Shown: positions 27,348-36,141, counted from the first letter of the stretch. The stretch is 64,000 nucleotides of DNA from Gammaproteobacteria bacterium (GCA_016191285.1 JACPPA010000022.1:62001-126000); one strand, 5' to 3'. Notes: a model not told the origin generated them from the sequence alone. Numbers and translations are program-made.

Positions 27348-28550
27348 ATGGCTAAAGGCATCAAAGACAAAGTCGCGATCATCGGTATGGGCTGCAGCCG
27401 GTTTGGCGAGCGCTGGGATTGCGGTCCGGAAGAATTAATTCTGGAGGCGTTTAAGGAGGCGCTGGCCGACGCCAAGATCGCACGCGAGGAAATTGAAATG
27501 GGGTGGCTCGGGTTGTTCTATCAAGAACAAAGCGCCGGTAAATCGGCGCTGCCGCTCAGTCTGACCCTGCGCCTGCCAAACATTCCCGTGACCCGCGTCG
27601 AGAATCTGTGTGCGACGGGTACCGAAGCCCTGCGCGGAGCGGTGTATGCCGTGGCGGCCGGCGCTTGCGACATCGCGCTCGCGATGGGTGTCGAGAAATT
27701 GAAGGACACCGGCTACGGAGGGCTTCCCGAGCGCACCAAAGGCACGTTTGATGATCTGTGGTTGCCGAACGCGACCGCGCCCGGCGCCTTTGCGCAATTG
27801 GCCGGCGCCTACGCCGCCAAGCATCACGTGGACATGCAGGACCTGAAACGGGCGATGGCGCATATTTCGGTCAAAAGCCACGCCAATGGGGTGTTGAATC
27901 CCAAAGCCCATCTGCGCAAAGAAATTACCGAAGACGACGCGCTGAACGCGGGCATGGTGGCCTATCCACTGGGATTGATGGATTGTTGCGGAGTCAGCGA
28001 CGGCGCGGCATGCGCCATCGTCACCAGCGTGGAGAAGGCGCGCGCGATGGGCTACACGGAGGTGGTGACCGTGAAGGCCATGCAGCTTGCGCCGAGCAAC
28101 GGCTTCGAGATGTCGAGCACCGGTTGGGATGGTAGTTATCTGCATACGACACGCATTGCCGCGCAACGCGCGTATGCCGAAGCCGGGATCAAAGATCCGC
28201 GTAAGGAAATTAACCTAATGGAAGTGCATGACTGTTTCTCCGTCACCGAGTTGGTCGTGATGGAAGACTTAGGCATGTCGGCGGAAGGCGGCGCGATCAA
28301 GGACGTCATGGATGGCGTGTTCGATCGCGATGGCGCGGTGCCGTGCCAAATCGATGGTGGGTTGAAATGTTTTGGCCACCCCATTGGAGCGACTGGACTG
28401 CGCATGGCCTATGAATTGTATCTCCAGCTTTTAGGGCGCGCCGGCCAGCGCCAACTACCGAGTCCCTCGATCGGCCTCACGCACAATCTCGGCGGACATC
28501 CGTTCCGCAATGTCGCCAGTGTGTCGGTGCTCGGTTTACATTCAGCCTAA
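27348..28550 (+). CDS. SCP2-type thiolase
   Basis: 400 residues, the thiolase group without the second active-site cysteine. Catalytic cysteine C88 in VENLCATGTEALRGAV; EVHDCFSVTELVVMEDLG has the histidine, and CFGHPIGATGLRMAYELYLQ, split FGHPIGATG then LRMAYE, the C-terminal catalytic block; GLTHNLGGHP follows. It should cleave 3-ketoacyl-CoA or condense acyl-CoAs, in the cytoplasm. GAGGAGCAC lies before the ATG. Linked to a DUF35 partner upstream and acyl-CoA dehydrogenase downstream, 9 bases on. Not an aldolase of the Ltp2 type since the cysteine is kept. Confidence 0.88.
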   Translation: MAKGIKDKVAIIGMGCSRFGERWDCGPEELILEAFKEALADAKIAREEIEMGWLGLFYQEQSAGKSALPLSLTLRLPNIPVTRVENLCATGTEALRGAVYAVAAGACDIALAMGVEKLKDTGYGGLPERTKGTFDDLWLPNATAPGAFAQLAGAYAAKHHVDMQDLKRAMAHISVKSHANGVLNPKAHLRKEITEDDALNAGMVAYPLGLMDCCGVSDGAACAIVTSVEKARAMGYTEVVTVKAMQLAPSNGFEMSSTGWDGSYLHTTRIAAQRAYAEAGIKDPRKEINLMEVHDCFSVTELVVMEDLGMSAEGGAIKDVMDGVFDRDGAVPCQIDGGLKCFGHPIGATGLRMAYELYLQLLGRAGQRQLPSPSIGLTHNLGGHPFRNVASVSVLGLHSA

Positions 28551-28559
28551 GGAATTCCA

Positions 28560-29705
28560 ATGGAATCACAGCGCGCGCCGTGGGCGACCGCCGAGCACGA
28601 ACTCTATCGCGACACTGTGCGGCGATTTGTCGAGACCGAGTTCGTGCCGCATCGCGAACGTTGGATCGCGCAGGGCTACTGTGACCCCGAGTATTGGCGT
28701 AAGGCCGGCGAAGTGGGGCTGCTGAATCCGGATATTCCGAGCGAGTATGGCGGCGGCGGTTCGGATTTCGGCTTCGATGCAATCGTCTACGAAGAACTGA
28801 TGCGCGGCGGGATCACGAGTTTTGGCAGTGGCATTCAAAGCATCGTTGGCCATTACTTGATGGTCTACGGCACCGAAACGCAAAAGCAGCGGTATCTGCC
28901 GCGCATGGCGGCCGGTGAGATCATCACCTCGATCGCGATGACCGAGCCCGGCACCGGCTCGGATCTGCAAGCAGTAAAAACGCGCGCGACTCGCGTTGGC
29001 GATCACTATGTGCTGAATGGTTCTAAAACCTTCATCACCAATGGCTACAACGCTAATTTGATCGTCGTGGTCTGCAAGACTGATCCCAAAGAACGCGCCA
29101 AGGGCATTTCTCTTCTATGTGTCGAAACCGAAGGATTGGAAGGTTTCAGGCGCGGCAAGCCGTTGAAGAAGATCGGCCAGAAAGGTCAAGACACCTGCGA
29201 ATTGTTTTTTACCGACGTCCGCGTGCCGGTTGCTAATTTACTCGGCGGGCACGAAGGCCAGGGCTTCTTTCAATTAATGAACCAGCTCAGCCGCGAACGC
29301 TTGATCATTGCCGTATCGTCGGTTGCGAGCATGGAAAACTGCCTGCGCGTGACCACCGAATACGTTAAGCAACGCGAAGCCTTCGGCAAAAAAATCATCG
29401 ATTTTCAAGCGGCTAAATTCACGCTAGTGGAATGCAAGACGGAGACGCGGATCGCGCGAGTGTTCCTCGATGATTGCATCGCCCGCCTCATTCGGGGCGA
29501 GCTCGACGCCGAGACCGCGTCGATGGCGAAGTATTGGTGCTCGGAGAAGGCCTTTGATATCGCCAATCGATGCCTGCAATTGCACGGCGGCTACGGCTAC
29601 ATCATGGATTATCCGATTGCGCATTACTTTACCGACAGTCGAGTGGCGATGATCTACGGCGGCAGCAACGAGATCATGAAGGAATTGATTTCGCGCACGC
29701 TGTAG
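28560..29705 (+). CDS. Acyl-CoA dehydrogenase
   Basis: 381 residues, normal length. FAD/substrate block MTEPGTGSDLQAVKTRATR, FVVCKTD-type strands, and the C-terminal MIYGGSNEIMKELISRTL. At the position of the usual catalytic glutamate the sequence reads IYGGSNE, so the base may be the glutamate at another site, as in isovaleryl- or long-chain types, or the downstream Glu of SNE may not act; this is worth noting. Rest of the fold (LHGGYGYIMDYPIAHYFTD) is intact. Oxidises an acyl-CoA for the thiolase cluster. Confidence 0.86.
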   Translation: MESQRAPWATAEHELYRDTVRRFVETEFVPHRERWIAQGYCDPEYWRKAGEVGLLNPDIPSEYGGGGSDFGFDAIVYEELMRGGITSFGSGIQSIVGHYLMVYGTETQKQRYLPRMAAGEIITSIAMTEPGTGSDLQAVKTRATRVGDHYVLNGSKTFITNGYNANLIVVVCKTDPKERAKGISLLCVETEGLEGFRRGKPLKKIGQKGQDTCELFFTDVRVPVANLLGGHEGQGFFQLMNQLSRERLIIAVSSVASMENCLRVTTEYVKQREAFGKKIIDFQAAKFTLVECKTETRIARVFLDDCIARLIRGELDAETASMAKYWCSEKAFDIANRCLQLHGGYGYIMDYPIAHYFTDSRVAMIYGGSNEIMKELISRTL

Positions 29706-29760
29706 TCGAGTGTCATTTTAACGAGCGAGGCACGAGAGCGAATCTTTGTAGGGACGTGTC

Positions 29761-31278
29761 GTGGACAACGCCAATCTTTATCACGCGTTCGCGCGAAATT
29801 TTCCGGCCACGCGCGCGTCCGAGTTCCTCTGCACTAACGATGGCTTATCGTTCAGCTACACCACCCTCGACCAGGAATCCGCACGGCTAGCGCGATTCTT
29901 GATGCAACTCGGGCTGAAACCCGGCGATCGCGTCACGGTGCAAGCCGAGAAAAGCCCGAATTTCATCTGGCTCTACCTCGCGTGCCTGCGCGGCGGGTTG
30001 GTCTTCCATCCCTTGAACCCGGCGTATACCAGCACTGAAGTGCGGTATTTTCTCGAAGATGCCGAACCCGCGTTGCTGGTGCACGATGCCGCTTTCGCGA
30101 GCTCCCTGACCCCGCTCGCCGACACGTTGAAAATTAAGCTGCGCTATACGCTCGATGCGGAGGGTGGCGGCACCTTACTCGACGCCGCGGCACACACCGA
30201 TGCTGATTTCGACAGCGTGACCAGCGCGCCCGACGCGCTTGCGGCGTTGCTGTACTCCTCGGGCACCACCGGCAAACCCAAAGGCATCGTGCTGTCGCAC
30301 GCGAATCTGGCCTGCAATGCGCGCGCGTTGGCCGAGGCCTGGGGCTTTAGTGCGCAGGATGTGCTGCTCCACGTCTTACCGCTGTTCCACGTGCACGGCC
30401 TCTTTATTGCCCTGGGTTGCAGTCTCATGTCGGGTTCGCGACTGCTGTTTTGTCCGCGCTTCGAAGTCGCCGAAACACTACGGTTATTGCCCGCGGCCAC
30501 CGTGATGATGGGGGTGCCGACTTATTACACGCGGCTCCTCGCGAGTGCCGAATTGGCGTATGAGACCTGTCGTAACGTGCGCCTCTTTATCTCCGGCTCG
30601 GCGCCGTTGGCGAGTGACACCTGGCATGCGTTCGCCACGCGTACCGGACATCAGATCCTCGAGCGTTATGGCATGACCGAGACCAGCATTATCACGACCA
30701 ATCCGCTCCAAGGCGCCCGCAAACCGGCGGCGGTTGGGGTGCCGTTGTCTGGCGTCGAAGTCCGTATCGTTAACGATGACGGGCAAGAGGCCGCGACGGG
30801 TGAAACGGGGCATGTGCAAGTCCGTGGCCCCAGTGTATTCAAAAGCTACTGGCGTCTGCCGGAGAAGACCCGCGAGGATTTCACCGCCGATGGATTTTTT
30901 CGGACCGGAGACGATGGGCGCTTTGATGATGGCTATTTATTTCTGGTCGGGCGCGCGAAAGATCTGATTATCACGGGCGGGCTCAATGTGTATCCGAGTG
31001 AAGTTGAAAACGTGCTCGACGATCTGCCGGGAGTCGGGGAATCGGCCGTCATTGGGCTGCCGCATGCGGATTTTGGTGAGCAGGTCGTCGCCGTAATCGT
31101 CACTGACCCAGAAATACCCTGGGACGAACACGCGGTGCGGAGCGCAGCGCGCGCGCAACTCGCAGCGTACAAGTGCCCCAAGCGCTATGTGGTTTGCGCT
31201 GCGTTGCCGAGGAATGCCATGGGCAAGGTTCAGAAAAATGTCTTACGGGCGACTTATGCGACTGACGGCGGGGCTTGA
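29761..31278 (+). CDS. Acyl-CoA synthetase, malonyl-CoA synthetase (MatB)-like
   Basis: 505 residues, AMP-forming ligase. P-loop LLYSSGTTGKPKGIVLSH, adenylation core ILERYGMTETSII, hinge region with GRAKDLIITGGLNVYPSEVE, and C-terminal lysine in NAMGKVQKNVLR. The N-terminal part (LARFLMQLGLKPGDRVTVQA; KSPNFIWLYLACLRGGLVF) is most like malonyl-/methylmalonyl-CoA synthetases. GTG start at 29761 after a 55-base gap; the length fits MatB. It probably activates a small dicarboxylic acid feeding the MaoC and lyase genes. Its last 25 bases overlap the convergent gene. Confidence 0.8.
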   Translation: MDNANLYHAFARNFPATRASEFLCTNDGLSFSYTTLDQESARLARFLMQLGLKPGDRVTVQAEKSPNFIWLYLACLRGGLVFHPLNPAYTSTEVRYFLEDAEPALLVHDAAFASSLTPLADTLKIKLRYTLDAEGGGTLLDAAAHTDADFDSVTSAPDALAALLYSSGTTGKPKGIVLSHANLACNARALAEAWGFSAQDVLLHVLPLFHVHGLFIALGCSLMSGSRLLFCPRFEVAETLRLLPAATVMMGVPTYYTRLLASAELAYETCRNVRLFISGSAPLASDTWHAFATRTGHQILERYGMTETSIITTNPLQGARKPAAVGVPLSGVEVRIVNDDGQEAATGETGHVQVRGPSVFKSYWRLPEKTREDFTADGFFRTGDDGRFDDGYLFLVGRAKDLIITGGLNVYPSEVENVLDDLPGVGESAVIGLPHADFGEQVVAVIVTDPEIPWDEHAVRSAARAQLAAYKCPKRYVVCAALPRNAMGKVQKNVLRATYATDGGA

Positions 31279-31889
31279 ATATCGATCAGCGCCTTTTGCG
31301 TGAGATAGATCACCAATCCATTGCCGAGATGCCATAGCCAGTGCAGTCCTAACGAAAAATGCGGGCAAGCCACCAAGTCGCCGGTACGGGCGGCCAGGGC
31401 GCACAGAAAAATTAGCGCGGCGAGCTTAAGTGTGCGCCCTAGCGCAACCGAGCCCACGAGGTTGGCAACGAGAAGCAAACCCCCTAACACCGGCAAGTAA
31501 GCAGCCGAACCGTTGAGCGCGGTCCGGGCGGTCATGCTAATTCCCAGGATGGCAAGCATCATCAAGGCGCAGGCCAAGAGCGCCGCCGCGCGCGAGTAAT
31601 CAAGCGCTAAACGCAGGGCCAAGTAGAGAAACGCGAGCACAAAGCACAAAATTGGGACGACATCGGCGAGTTGCGCCCACGGTGCATGCGTCGCATGCCA
31701 GGCGAAACTGCCGACGCCGATGGTCGTGGCGAGCACTGCAAGTAAGAGCACCGAGCCGGGCAGCGCGGCCCAGTGTATGCGCGCACGTCGCACGGCGACG
31801 GCTGCCGCTACAATGAAGGCGACATTGCTAAACGCATTCCACGGTTCGAAGCCATCGACGGCCACCAGCTGTTCGCAGTACTGAATCAT
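31254..31889 (-). CDS. Ceramidase-family (CREST) membrane protein
   Basis: 211 residues with about seven membrane helices. The family's catalytic motifs are recognisable: [15 protein letters not shown] near the N-terminus, [20 protein letters not shown] with His and Asp, and [17 protein letters not shown] with two His near the C-terminus. These residues form a metal site in alkaline ceramidases and related CREST hydrolases. Bacterial members act on unknown amide or ester lipids. Convergent with the acyl-CoA synthetase gene, overlapping it by 25 bases, and divergent from the MaoC gene. Confidence 0.8.
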   Translation of the reverse strand: MIQYCEQLVAVDGFEPWNAFSNVAFIVAAAVAVRRARIHWAALPGSVLLLAVLATTIGVGSFAWHATHAPWAQLADVVPILCFVLAFLYLALRLALDYSRAAALLACALMMLAILGISMTARTALNGSAAYLPVLGGLLLVANLVGSVALGRTLKLAALIFLCALAARTGDLVACPHFSLGLHWLWHLGNGLVIYLTQKALIDIQAPPSVA

Positions 31890-31931
31890 CCTCGCTCTCC
31901 TAAACTGGCACGACGCCTGCGCGTTTCCTCG

Positions 31932-31937
31932 TATAAT
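31932..31937 (+). promoter_or_regulatory. Candidate -10 box
   Basis: TATAAT occurs 47 bases before the MaoC ATG at 31984, in the divergent gap with the ceramidase-like gene. No good -35 was seen at the usual distance (CACGAC there), so it is tentative. It would give the MaoC-lyase-dehalogenase genes their own start of transcription. Confidence 0.4.
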
Positions 31938-31983
31938 GCGTCGGCCAATTCAAATCAATCACGATCCCGAAAGGAGCGCTGGC

Positions 31984-32439
31984 ATGGCCGGATTATATTT
32001 CGAGGAGTTCAAGGTCGGTCAGATCTTTAATCATCCCATTCATCGTACCGTCACCGAGATGGACAATGTCTTGTTCTCGGGCCTCACGCATAATCCCGCG
32101 CGGCTGCATTTGGACGAAGAATATTGCCGCAAACATACCGAGTTTGGGCAACGCATCATGAATAGCACGTTTACCCTGGCGTTGATGGTGGGGGTATCGG
32201 TGTATGAGACCACGCTCGGCACCGCGGTCGGCAATTTGGGTTGGGACGAAGTGCGGTTCCCGCGTCCCGTTTTCCATGGCGATACGCTGCACTTCGAATC
32301 CGAAGTGCTTGAACTCCGTGAATCCAAATCGCGCCCACACAATGGCATCGTCATTTTCGCGCATCGCGCCTATAACCAACGCGACGAGTTGGTCGCGGTG
32401 TGTAAACGTTCCGGGCTCATGCTGAGGAAGCCGGCATGA
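31984..32439 (+). CDS. MaoC-family hydratase (mesaconyl/itaconyl-CoA type)
   Basis: 151 residues, one hot-dog fold. [21 protein letters not shown] is followed by [20 protein letters not shown], with the catalytic Asn/His-Asp equivalents, and [21 protein letters not shown]. Adds water to an unsaturated CoA ester. AAGGAGCG lies 9 bases before the ATG. The stop overlaps the start of a CitE-like lyase by 4 bases (ATGA), so translation is coupled; this pairing is known from mesaconyl-CoA/beta-methylmalyl-CoA and itaconyl-CoA/citramalyl-CoA pathways. Confidence 0.86.
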   Translation: MAGLYFEEFKVGQIFNHPIHRTVTEMDNVLFSGLTHNPARLHLDEEYCRKHTEFGQRIMNSTFTLALMVGVSVYETTLGTAVGNLGWDEVRFPRPVFHGDTLHFESEVLELRESKSRPHNGIVIFAHRAYNQRDELVAVCKRSGLMLRKPA

Positions 32440-33311
32440 GTGTTATTCGCTCGATGCTATTCGTCCCCGGCGACAGCGAAAAGAAAATGGCCAAATCAGG
32501 GTCGATCGGCGCGGATGCGCTGATCCTCGATCTGGAAGATTCAGTCGCCGCGCAGCGCCGGCCACTGGCGCGTGAGATGACGCATGCCTATCTCTGCCAA
32601 GCGGATCGCACCCGCGCCGAATATTGGGTGCGTATGAATCCGCTCGATTCGTCCGACGCCTTGCTCGATTTGGTGGCGGTGGTCGGCGCCCGTCCGAACG
32701 GGATCGCGCTGCCCAAGTGCGAGGGTCCGCATCACATTCTGCAATTGGCGCATTATCTCGATGTGCTCGAGGTGCAGCACGGCATTCCCCTGGGCAGTAT
32801 CGGGATCACGGCCATCGCCACCGAAACCGCCGCCGCACCTTTCGCGCTCGGGCAATATAAGGGCGCGCCGCGGCTCAGAGTTCTTACCTGGGGTGCGGAA
32901 GATCTAGGCGCGGCCCTCGGCGCTAGTTCCAATAAAGATGACGCAGGCGAATACACGCCGCCCTATGTGCTGGCTCGTTCGCTGTGTTTGTATGGCGCGT
33001 ACGCCGCGGGGGTTCAAGCGCTCGATACCGTGCAACCGGATTTTCGCGCCGAGGATAAATTGCGTCGCGAATGTAACGAAGCGCGGCGCGATGGATTCCT
33101 CGGCAAAATCGCCATCCATCCGGCTCAAGTCGCGGTCATCAACGAAGCTTTCACGCCGTCGGTGGCGGAAGTCGCCCAGGCCCAAGCGGTGATCGATATT
33201 TTTGCCGCGAATCCCGAAGCAGGCACTTTGAGCTTGAATGGCAAAATGCTCGACAAGCCACACCTCAAACAGGCGGAGCGGATCATGCAAATTGCCGGCC
33301 GCGCGCGGTAA
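32436..33311 (+). CDS. CitE-like CoA-ester lyase (malyl/citramalyl-CoA type)
   Basis: 291 residues, HpcH/HpaI-type TIM barrel. Active-site blocks: [21 protein letters not shown], split [50 protein letters not shown] (glutamate) and [18 protein letters not shown] (Mg-binding Glu-Asp). The TWGAEDLGA block is common to citramalyl-CoA and L-malyl-CoA lyases; citrate lyase proper also needs acyl-carrier subunits, which are absent. It should cleave a 3-hydroxyacyl-CoA dicarboxylate into acetyl-/propionyl-CoA plus pyruvate or glyoxylate. Overlaps the MaoC gene. Confidence 0.87.
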   Translation: MSVIRSMLFVPGDSEKKMAKSGSIGADALILDLEDSVAAQRRPLAREMTHAYLCQADRTRAEYWVRMNPLDSSDALLDLVAVVGARPNGIALPKCEGPHHILQLAHYLDVLEVQHGIPLGSIGITAIATETAAAPFALGQYKGAPRLRVLTWGAEDLGAALGASSNKDDAGEYTPPYVLARSLCLYGAYAAGVQALDTVQPDFRAEDKLRRECNEARRDGFLGKIAIHPAQVAVINEAFTPSVAEVAQAQAVIDIFAANPEAGTLSLNGKMLDKPHLKQAERIMQIAGRAR

Positions 33312-33346
33312 CAAGAACCTATCGAATTGAACGTGGGGGATCTGCA

Positions 33347-34225
33347 ATGAATGATTGGGTGGCGAGCAAACGAACCATCGAAGTTCACGGCCAGCGCATG
33401 GCCTATGTCGAACAAGGCCAGGGTCACCCCATCATCTTTCAGCATGGGAACCCGACCTCCTCGTATCTGTGGCGAAACATCCTGCCTAAGCTCGCGACCT
33501 GCGGACGCTGCATCGCGCTCGATCTGATTGGCATGGGCGACTCGGATAAATTGCCGAATTCCGGGCCTGAACGCTACACATTGGCCGAACATCAGCGCTT
33601 TTTCGATGGCGCGCTCGCGGCGTTAAACGTAGGCGAGAAAACGGTCTTGGTGCTGCACGATTGGGGCACGGCACTGGGCTTCGACTGGGCACGTCGCCAT
33701 TCAACGCAGATCGCTGGCCTTTGTCACATGGAAGGTTTGGTCATGGAATTGACGTGGGCCGATTGGCCCGAATCCGCACGCGGCATCTTTCAGATTTTTC
33801 GTTCGGCCGCGGGCGAGGAAGTCGTCCTCCAAAAAAATGTATTTGTCGAACGCGTCTTGCCGAAGTCAGTATTGCGCGAGCTGACCGCAGCCGAGATGGA
33901 GGTCTATCGCGCGCCGTATTTAACGCCCGGAGAAAGCCGCCGGCCAACGCTGACCTGGCCCAATCAATTACCTATCGAAGGGACCCCAGCGGCGACCTGC
34001 GCGATGGTTGCGCAGTATTCGAAATGGCTGGGTGAAACCGAGATCCCCAAACTCTTCATCAATGCCGATCCGGGCATGATCATGACGGGGCGGCCGCGTG
34101 AATTGGCGCGAACCTGGAAGAATCAGCGTGAAGTGACGGTCAAGGGGCTGCATTTTATTCAAGAGGATTCACCGGCCGAGATCGCCGCCGCGCTCGCCGA
34201 TTGGTTAGGCTCGATCGCCCGCTAG
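33347..34225 (+). CDS. dhaA: Haloalkane dehalogenase (alpha/beta hydrolase)
   Basis: 292 residues. All five functional residues of haloalkane dehalogenases of the HLD-II group are found: Asn35 in HGNPTSSYLWR, nucleophile Asp105 with Trp106 in VLHDWGTALGF, Glu129 in CHMEGLVM, and His269 in LHFIQEDSP. Asn35 and Trp106 form the halide site. It hydrolyses a carbon-halogen bond to an alcohol and halide in the cytoplasm. It follows the lyase by 35 bases on the same strand with CGTGGGGGATC before the ATG, so it could share the transcript. Native substrate unknown. Confidence 0.9.
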   Translation: MNDWVASKRTIEVHGQRMAYVEQGQGHPIIFQHGNPTSSYLWRNILPKLATCGRCIALDLIGMGDSDKLPNSGPERYTLAEHQRFFDGALAALNVGEKTVLVLHDWGTALGFDWARRHSTQIAGLCHMEGLVMELTWADWPESARGIFQIFRSAAGEEVVLQKNVFVERVLPKSVLRELTAAEMEVYRAPYLTPGESRRPTLTWPNQLPIEGTPAATCAMVAQYSKWLGETEIPKLFINADPGMIMTGRPRELARTWKNQREVTVKGLHFIQEDSPAEIAAALADWLGSIAR

Positions 34226-34263
34226 CGCCACTGAAGCCCTTACTCGGTTTCGGAAAATATTTT

Positions 34264-34458
34264 ATGAATCTGCAAGAGATCCTCTCACCCGGCATGACCC
34301 ATCGCGCGACAGTGGTCGCGACCCCGGACTTAACCGTCCAAGCGCGCGTGCCGGAGTTGCCACCGGTATATTCCACGCCGAATATGATTCTGTTCATCAT
34401 CGAGATGACGCGGTTCATGCAAGGCGTCGCTAAAAAACAAGCCGCACCGCGCGTTTGA
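34264..34458 (+). pseudogene. Truncated thioesterase (FlK-like) fragment
   Basis: 64 residues beginning MNLQEILSPGMTHRATVVAT and PVYSTPNMILFIIEMT, which matches the N-terminal half of thioesterases of the fluoroacetyl-CoA thioesterase (FlK-like) hot-dog family (usual length 130-140). The second half, with the conserved H and core strands, is missing: the reading frame ends after RFMQGVAKKQAAPRV, and the next gene starts 13 bases later. Probably a deletion remnant; a functional short protein is less likely. Confidence 0.6.
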
Positions 34459-34471
34459 GATTGGACCCGTC

Positions 34472-35290
34472 ATGAGCGTACACGCGGCCAATGTAAAAAA
34501 GGTCACCACCCAAACGCTGCGGCAACTCAAACGTGAGGGTGAAAAGATTGCCTCGCTAACCGCCTACGACGCGGCGTTTGCGCGGGTGCTCGATCGCGCA
34601 GGCTGCGATTTTATTCTGGTCGGCGATTCAGTCGGCATGGTCGTGCAGGGTCAAGCCACGACGATCCCGGTGACGGTAGATGACATTATTTATCACACCC
34701 AGCTCGTGGCGCGCGGCGTTGAGCGTGCGCTCATCATGGCCGACATGCCTTTCATGAGCTATCACTCGCCAGCCGAATGTCTGCACAACGCCGCGCGGCT
34801 GATGAAGGAGGGCGGCGCCGAAGTCGTCAAGCTCGAATGGGGCGCGCTCCAGCTCGATATGGTGTCGCGTCTAACCGAGTGCGGCATTCCAGTCTGCGCG
34901 CATCTTGGTCTTACGCCGCAAGCCATCCATAAGATCGGCGCGTATCGCGTGCAGGGTCGCGAACACGATACCGCGTTAAAAATGATCGACGATGCGCGCG
35001 CCCTGGAAGCCGCGGGCGCCGATTTGCTGCTGCTCGAATGCGTCCCCATGGAACTGGCGGCGACCATCACGCGCAATGCCACCGTGCCCGTGATCGGAAT
35101 CGGCGCCGGACCCAGCGTCGATGGTCAAATTCTCGTGCTCTATGACATCCTGGACATCGCGCCCGGCAAGCGCACCCGGTTTTCGAAGAACTACATGGCC
35201 GGTGCGAACTCCATTCACGAGGCCATCGAGGCTTTCGTGCAAGAGGTAAAAGCTTCGCGCTTTCCGACCGCCGAATTTGGCTTTGCGTAA
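34472..35290 (+). CDS. panB: 3-methyl-2-oxobutanoate hydroxymethyltransferase
   Basis: 272 residues, normal PanB length. Transfers a one-carbon unit from methylene-tetrahydrofolate to alpha-ketoisovalerate, making ketopantoate for CoA synthesis. Seen: IASLTAYDAAFARVLDRAG, LVGDSVGMVVQGQATTIPV (Mg and substrate), ALIMADMPFMSY, VKLEWGA, CAHLGLTPQAIHKIGAYRVQG, and VIGIGAGPSVDGQILVLYD. panC is not next to it, unlike many genomes; it lies in an acyl-CoA gene run and its stop overlaps the following thioesterase start (TAATG). Confidence 0.95.
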   Translation: MSVHAANVKKVTTQTLRQLKREGEKIASLTAYDAAFARVLDRAGCDFILVGDSVGMVVQGQATTIPVTVDDIIYHTQLVARGVERALIMADMPFMSYHSPAECLHNAARLMKEGGAEVVKLEWGALQLDMVSRLTECGIPVCAHLGLTPQAIHKIGAYRVQGREHDTALKMIDDARALEAAGADLLLLECVPMELAATITRNATVPVIGIGAGPSVDGQILVLYDILDIAPGKRTRFSKNYMAGANSIHEAIEAFVQEVKASRFPTAEFGFA

Positions 35291-36141
35291 TGAATAAGTC
35301 GTTGCAGACCTTGGTGACCGGGCTTGCGCTCGAGCGCTTGGAAGAGAATCTATTTCGTGGCGCGGTTAGCGACACGTTGGTCAAACGGGTCTACGGCGGC
35401 AAGGTATTAGGCGAGGCGATGAACGCGGCCCAGCAAACCGTCGCCGACCGTCCGATCCATTCGCTCCATGCCTATTTTTTGCGCGAAGCCGATTCCTATT
35501 CGCCGGTGGTTTACTCGGTGGACCGCAGTCGCGACGGCAAAAGTTTTTCCGCGCGGCGAGTCACCGCGATTCAGCACGGTCAGCCGATCTTCACGCTTGA
35601 AGCTTCGTTTCAGAAAGTCGAGAGCGGGATTGAATTTCAACGCTCGATGCCCGAAGTCCCGGCCATCGAGAGCCTCCAGCCGGTGCAGTGGAACTGGGAT
35701 AAATTTGATTCGATGACGGCGCGTTATCAACGCATGATGACGATCGTGGCACCGTTTGAGATCCGCGCGATCGATGGGCCGAATGGCTCGCATGATGCCG
35801 CCGGTAACCCCATTCGGCGGGCGTGGGTGAAGACCACCGAACAATTGCCTGATGATCCCGATATTCATCGCGCGATTCTGGCCTATCTGTCGGACTATGG
35901 CCTCATCTGGACCTTGCTCGCGCATCATGGGTTTCAACTCGGCGCTGACAATTTAGTCGTCGCGAGCCTCGACCATGCCATGTGGTTTCATCGCCCCTTT
36001 CGGATGGACGAATATCTCTTGTACCACTGCGAGGGGGTGTCGTCCGCCGCCGCGCGCGGCTTGGCCCGCGGTAGTTTCTATTCGCGCAGCGGGGAATTAG
36101 TCGCGTCTGTCACCCAAGAGGGCTTGATGCGGGTGGTCTAG
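35290..36141 (+). CDS. tesB: Acyl-CoA thioesterase II
   Basis: 283 residues, a double hot-dog thioesterase of TesB type. N-terminal RLEENLFRGAVSDTLVKRVYGG, split for length, the FxG...RVYGG pattern of the family; SLHAYFLREADSYSPVVYSV, KSFSARRVTAIQHG; and the C-terminal hot dog with SLDHAMWFHRPFRMDEYLLY containing the catalytic Asp. Releases free CoA from acyl-CoA in the cytoplasm. The start codon overlaps the panB stop by one base, so translation is coupled. After the stop is a weak hairpin CGTCTG/CAGACG and TTTGTT (36142-36166), a poor terminator. Confidence 0.92.
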   Translation: MNKSLQTLVTGLALERLEENLFRGAVSDTLVKRVYGGKVLGEAMNAAQQTVADRPIHSLHAYFLREADSYSPVVYSVDRSRDGKSFSARRVTAIQHGQPIFTLEASFQKVESGIEFQRSMPEVPAIESLQPVQWNWDKFDSMTARYQRMMTIVAPFEIRAIDGPNGSHDAAGNPIRRAWVKTTEQLPDDPDIHRAILAYLSDYGLIWTLLAHHGFQLGADNLVVASLDHAMWFHRPFRMDEYLLYHCEGVSSAAARGLARGSFYSRSGELVASVTQEGLMRVV

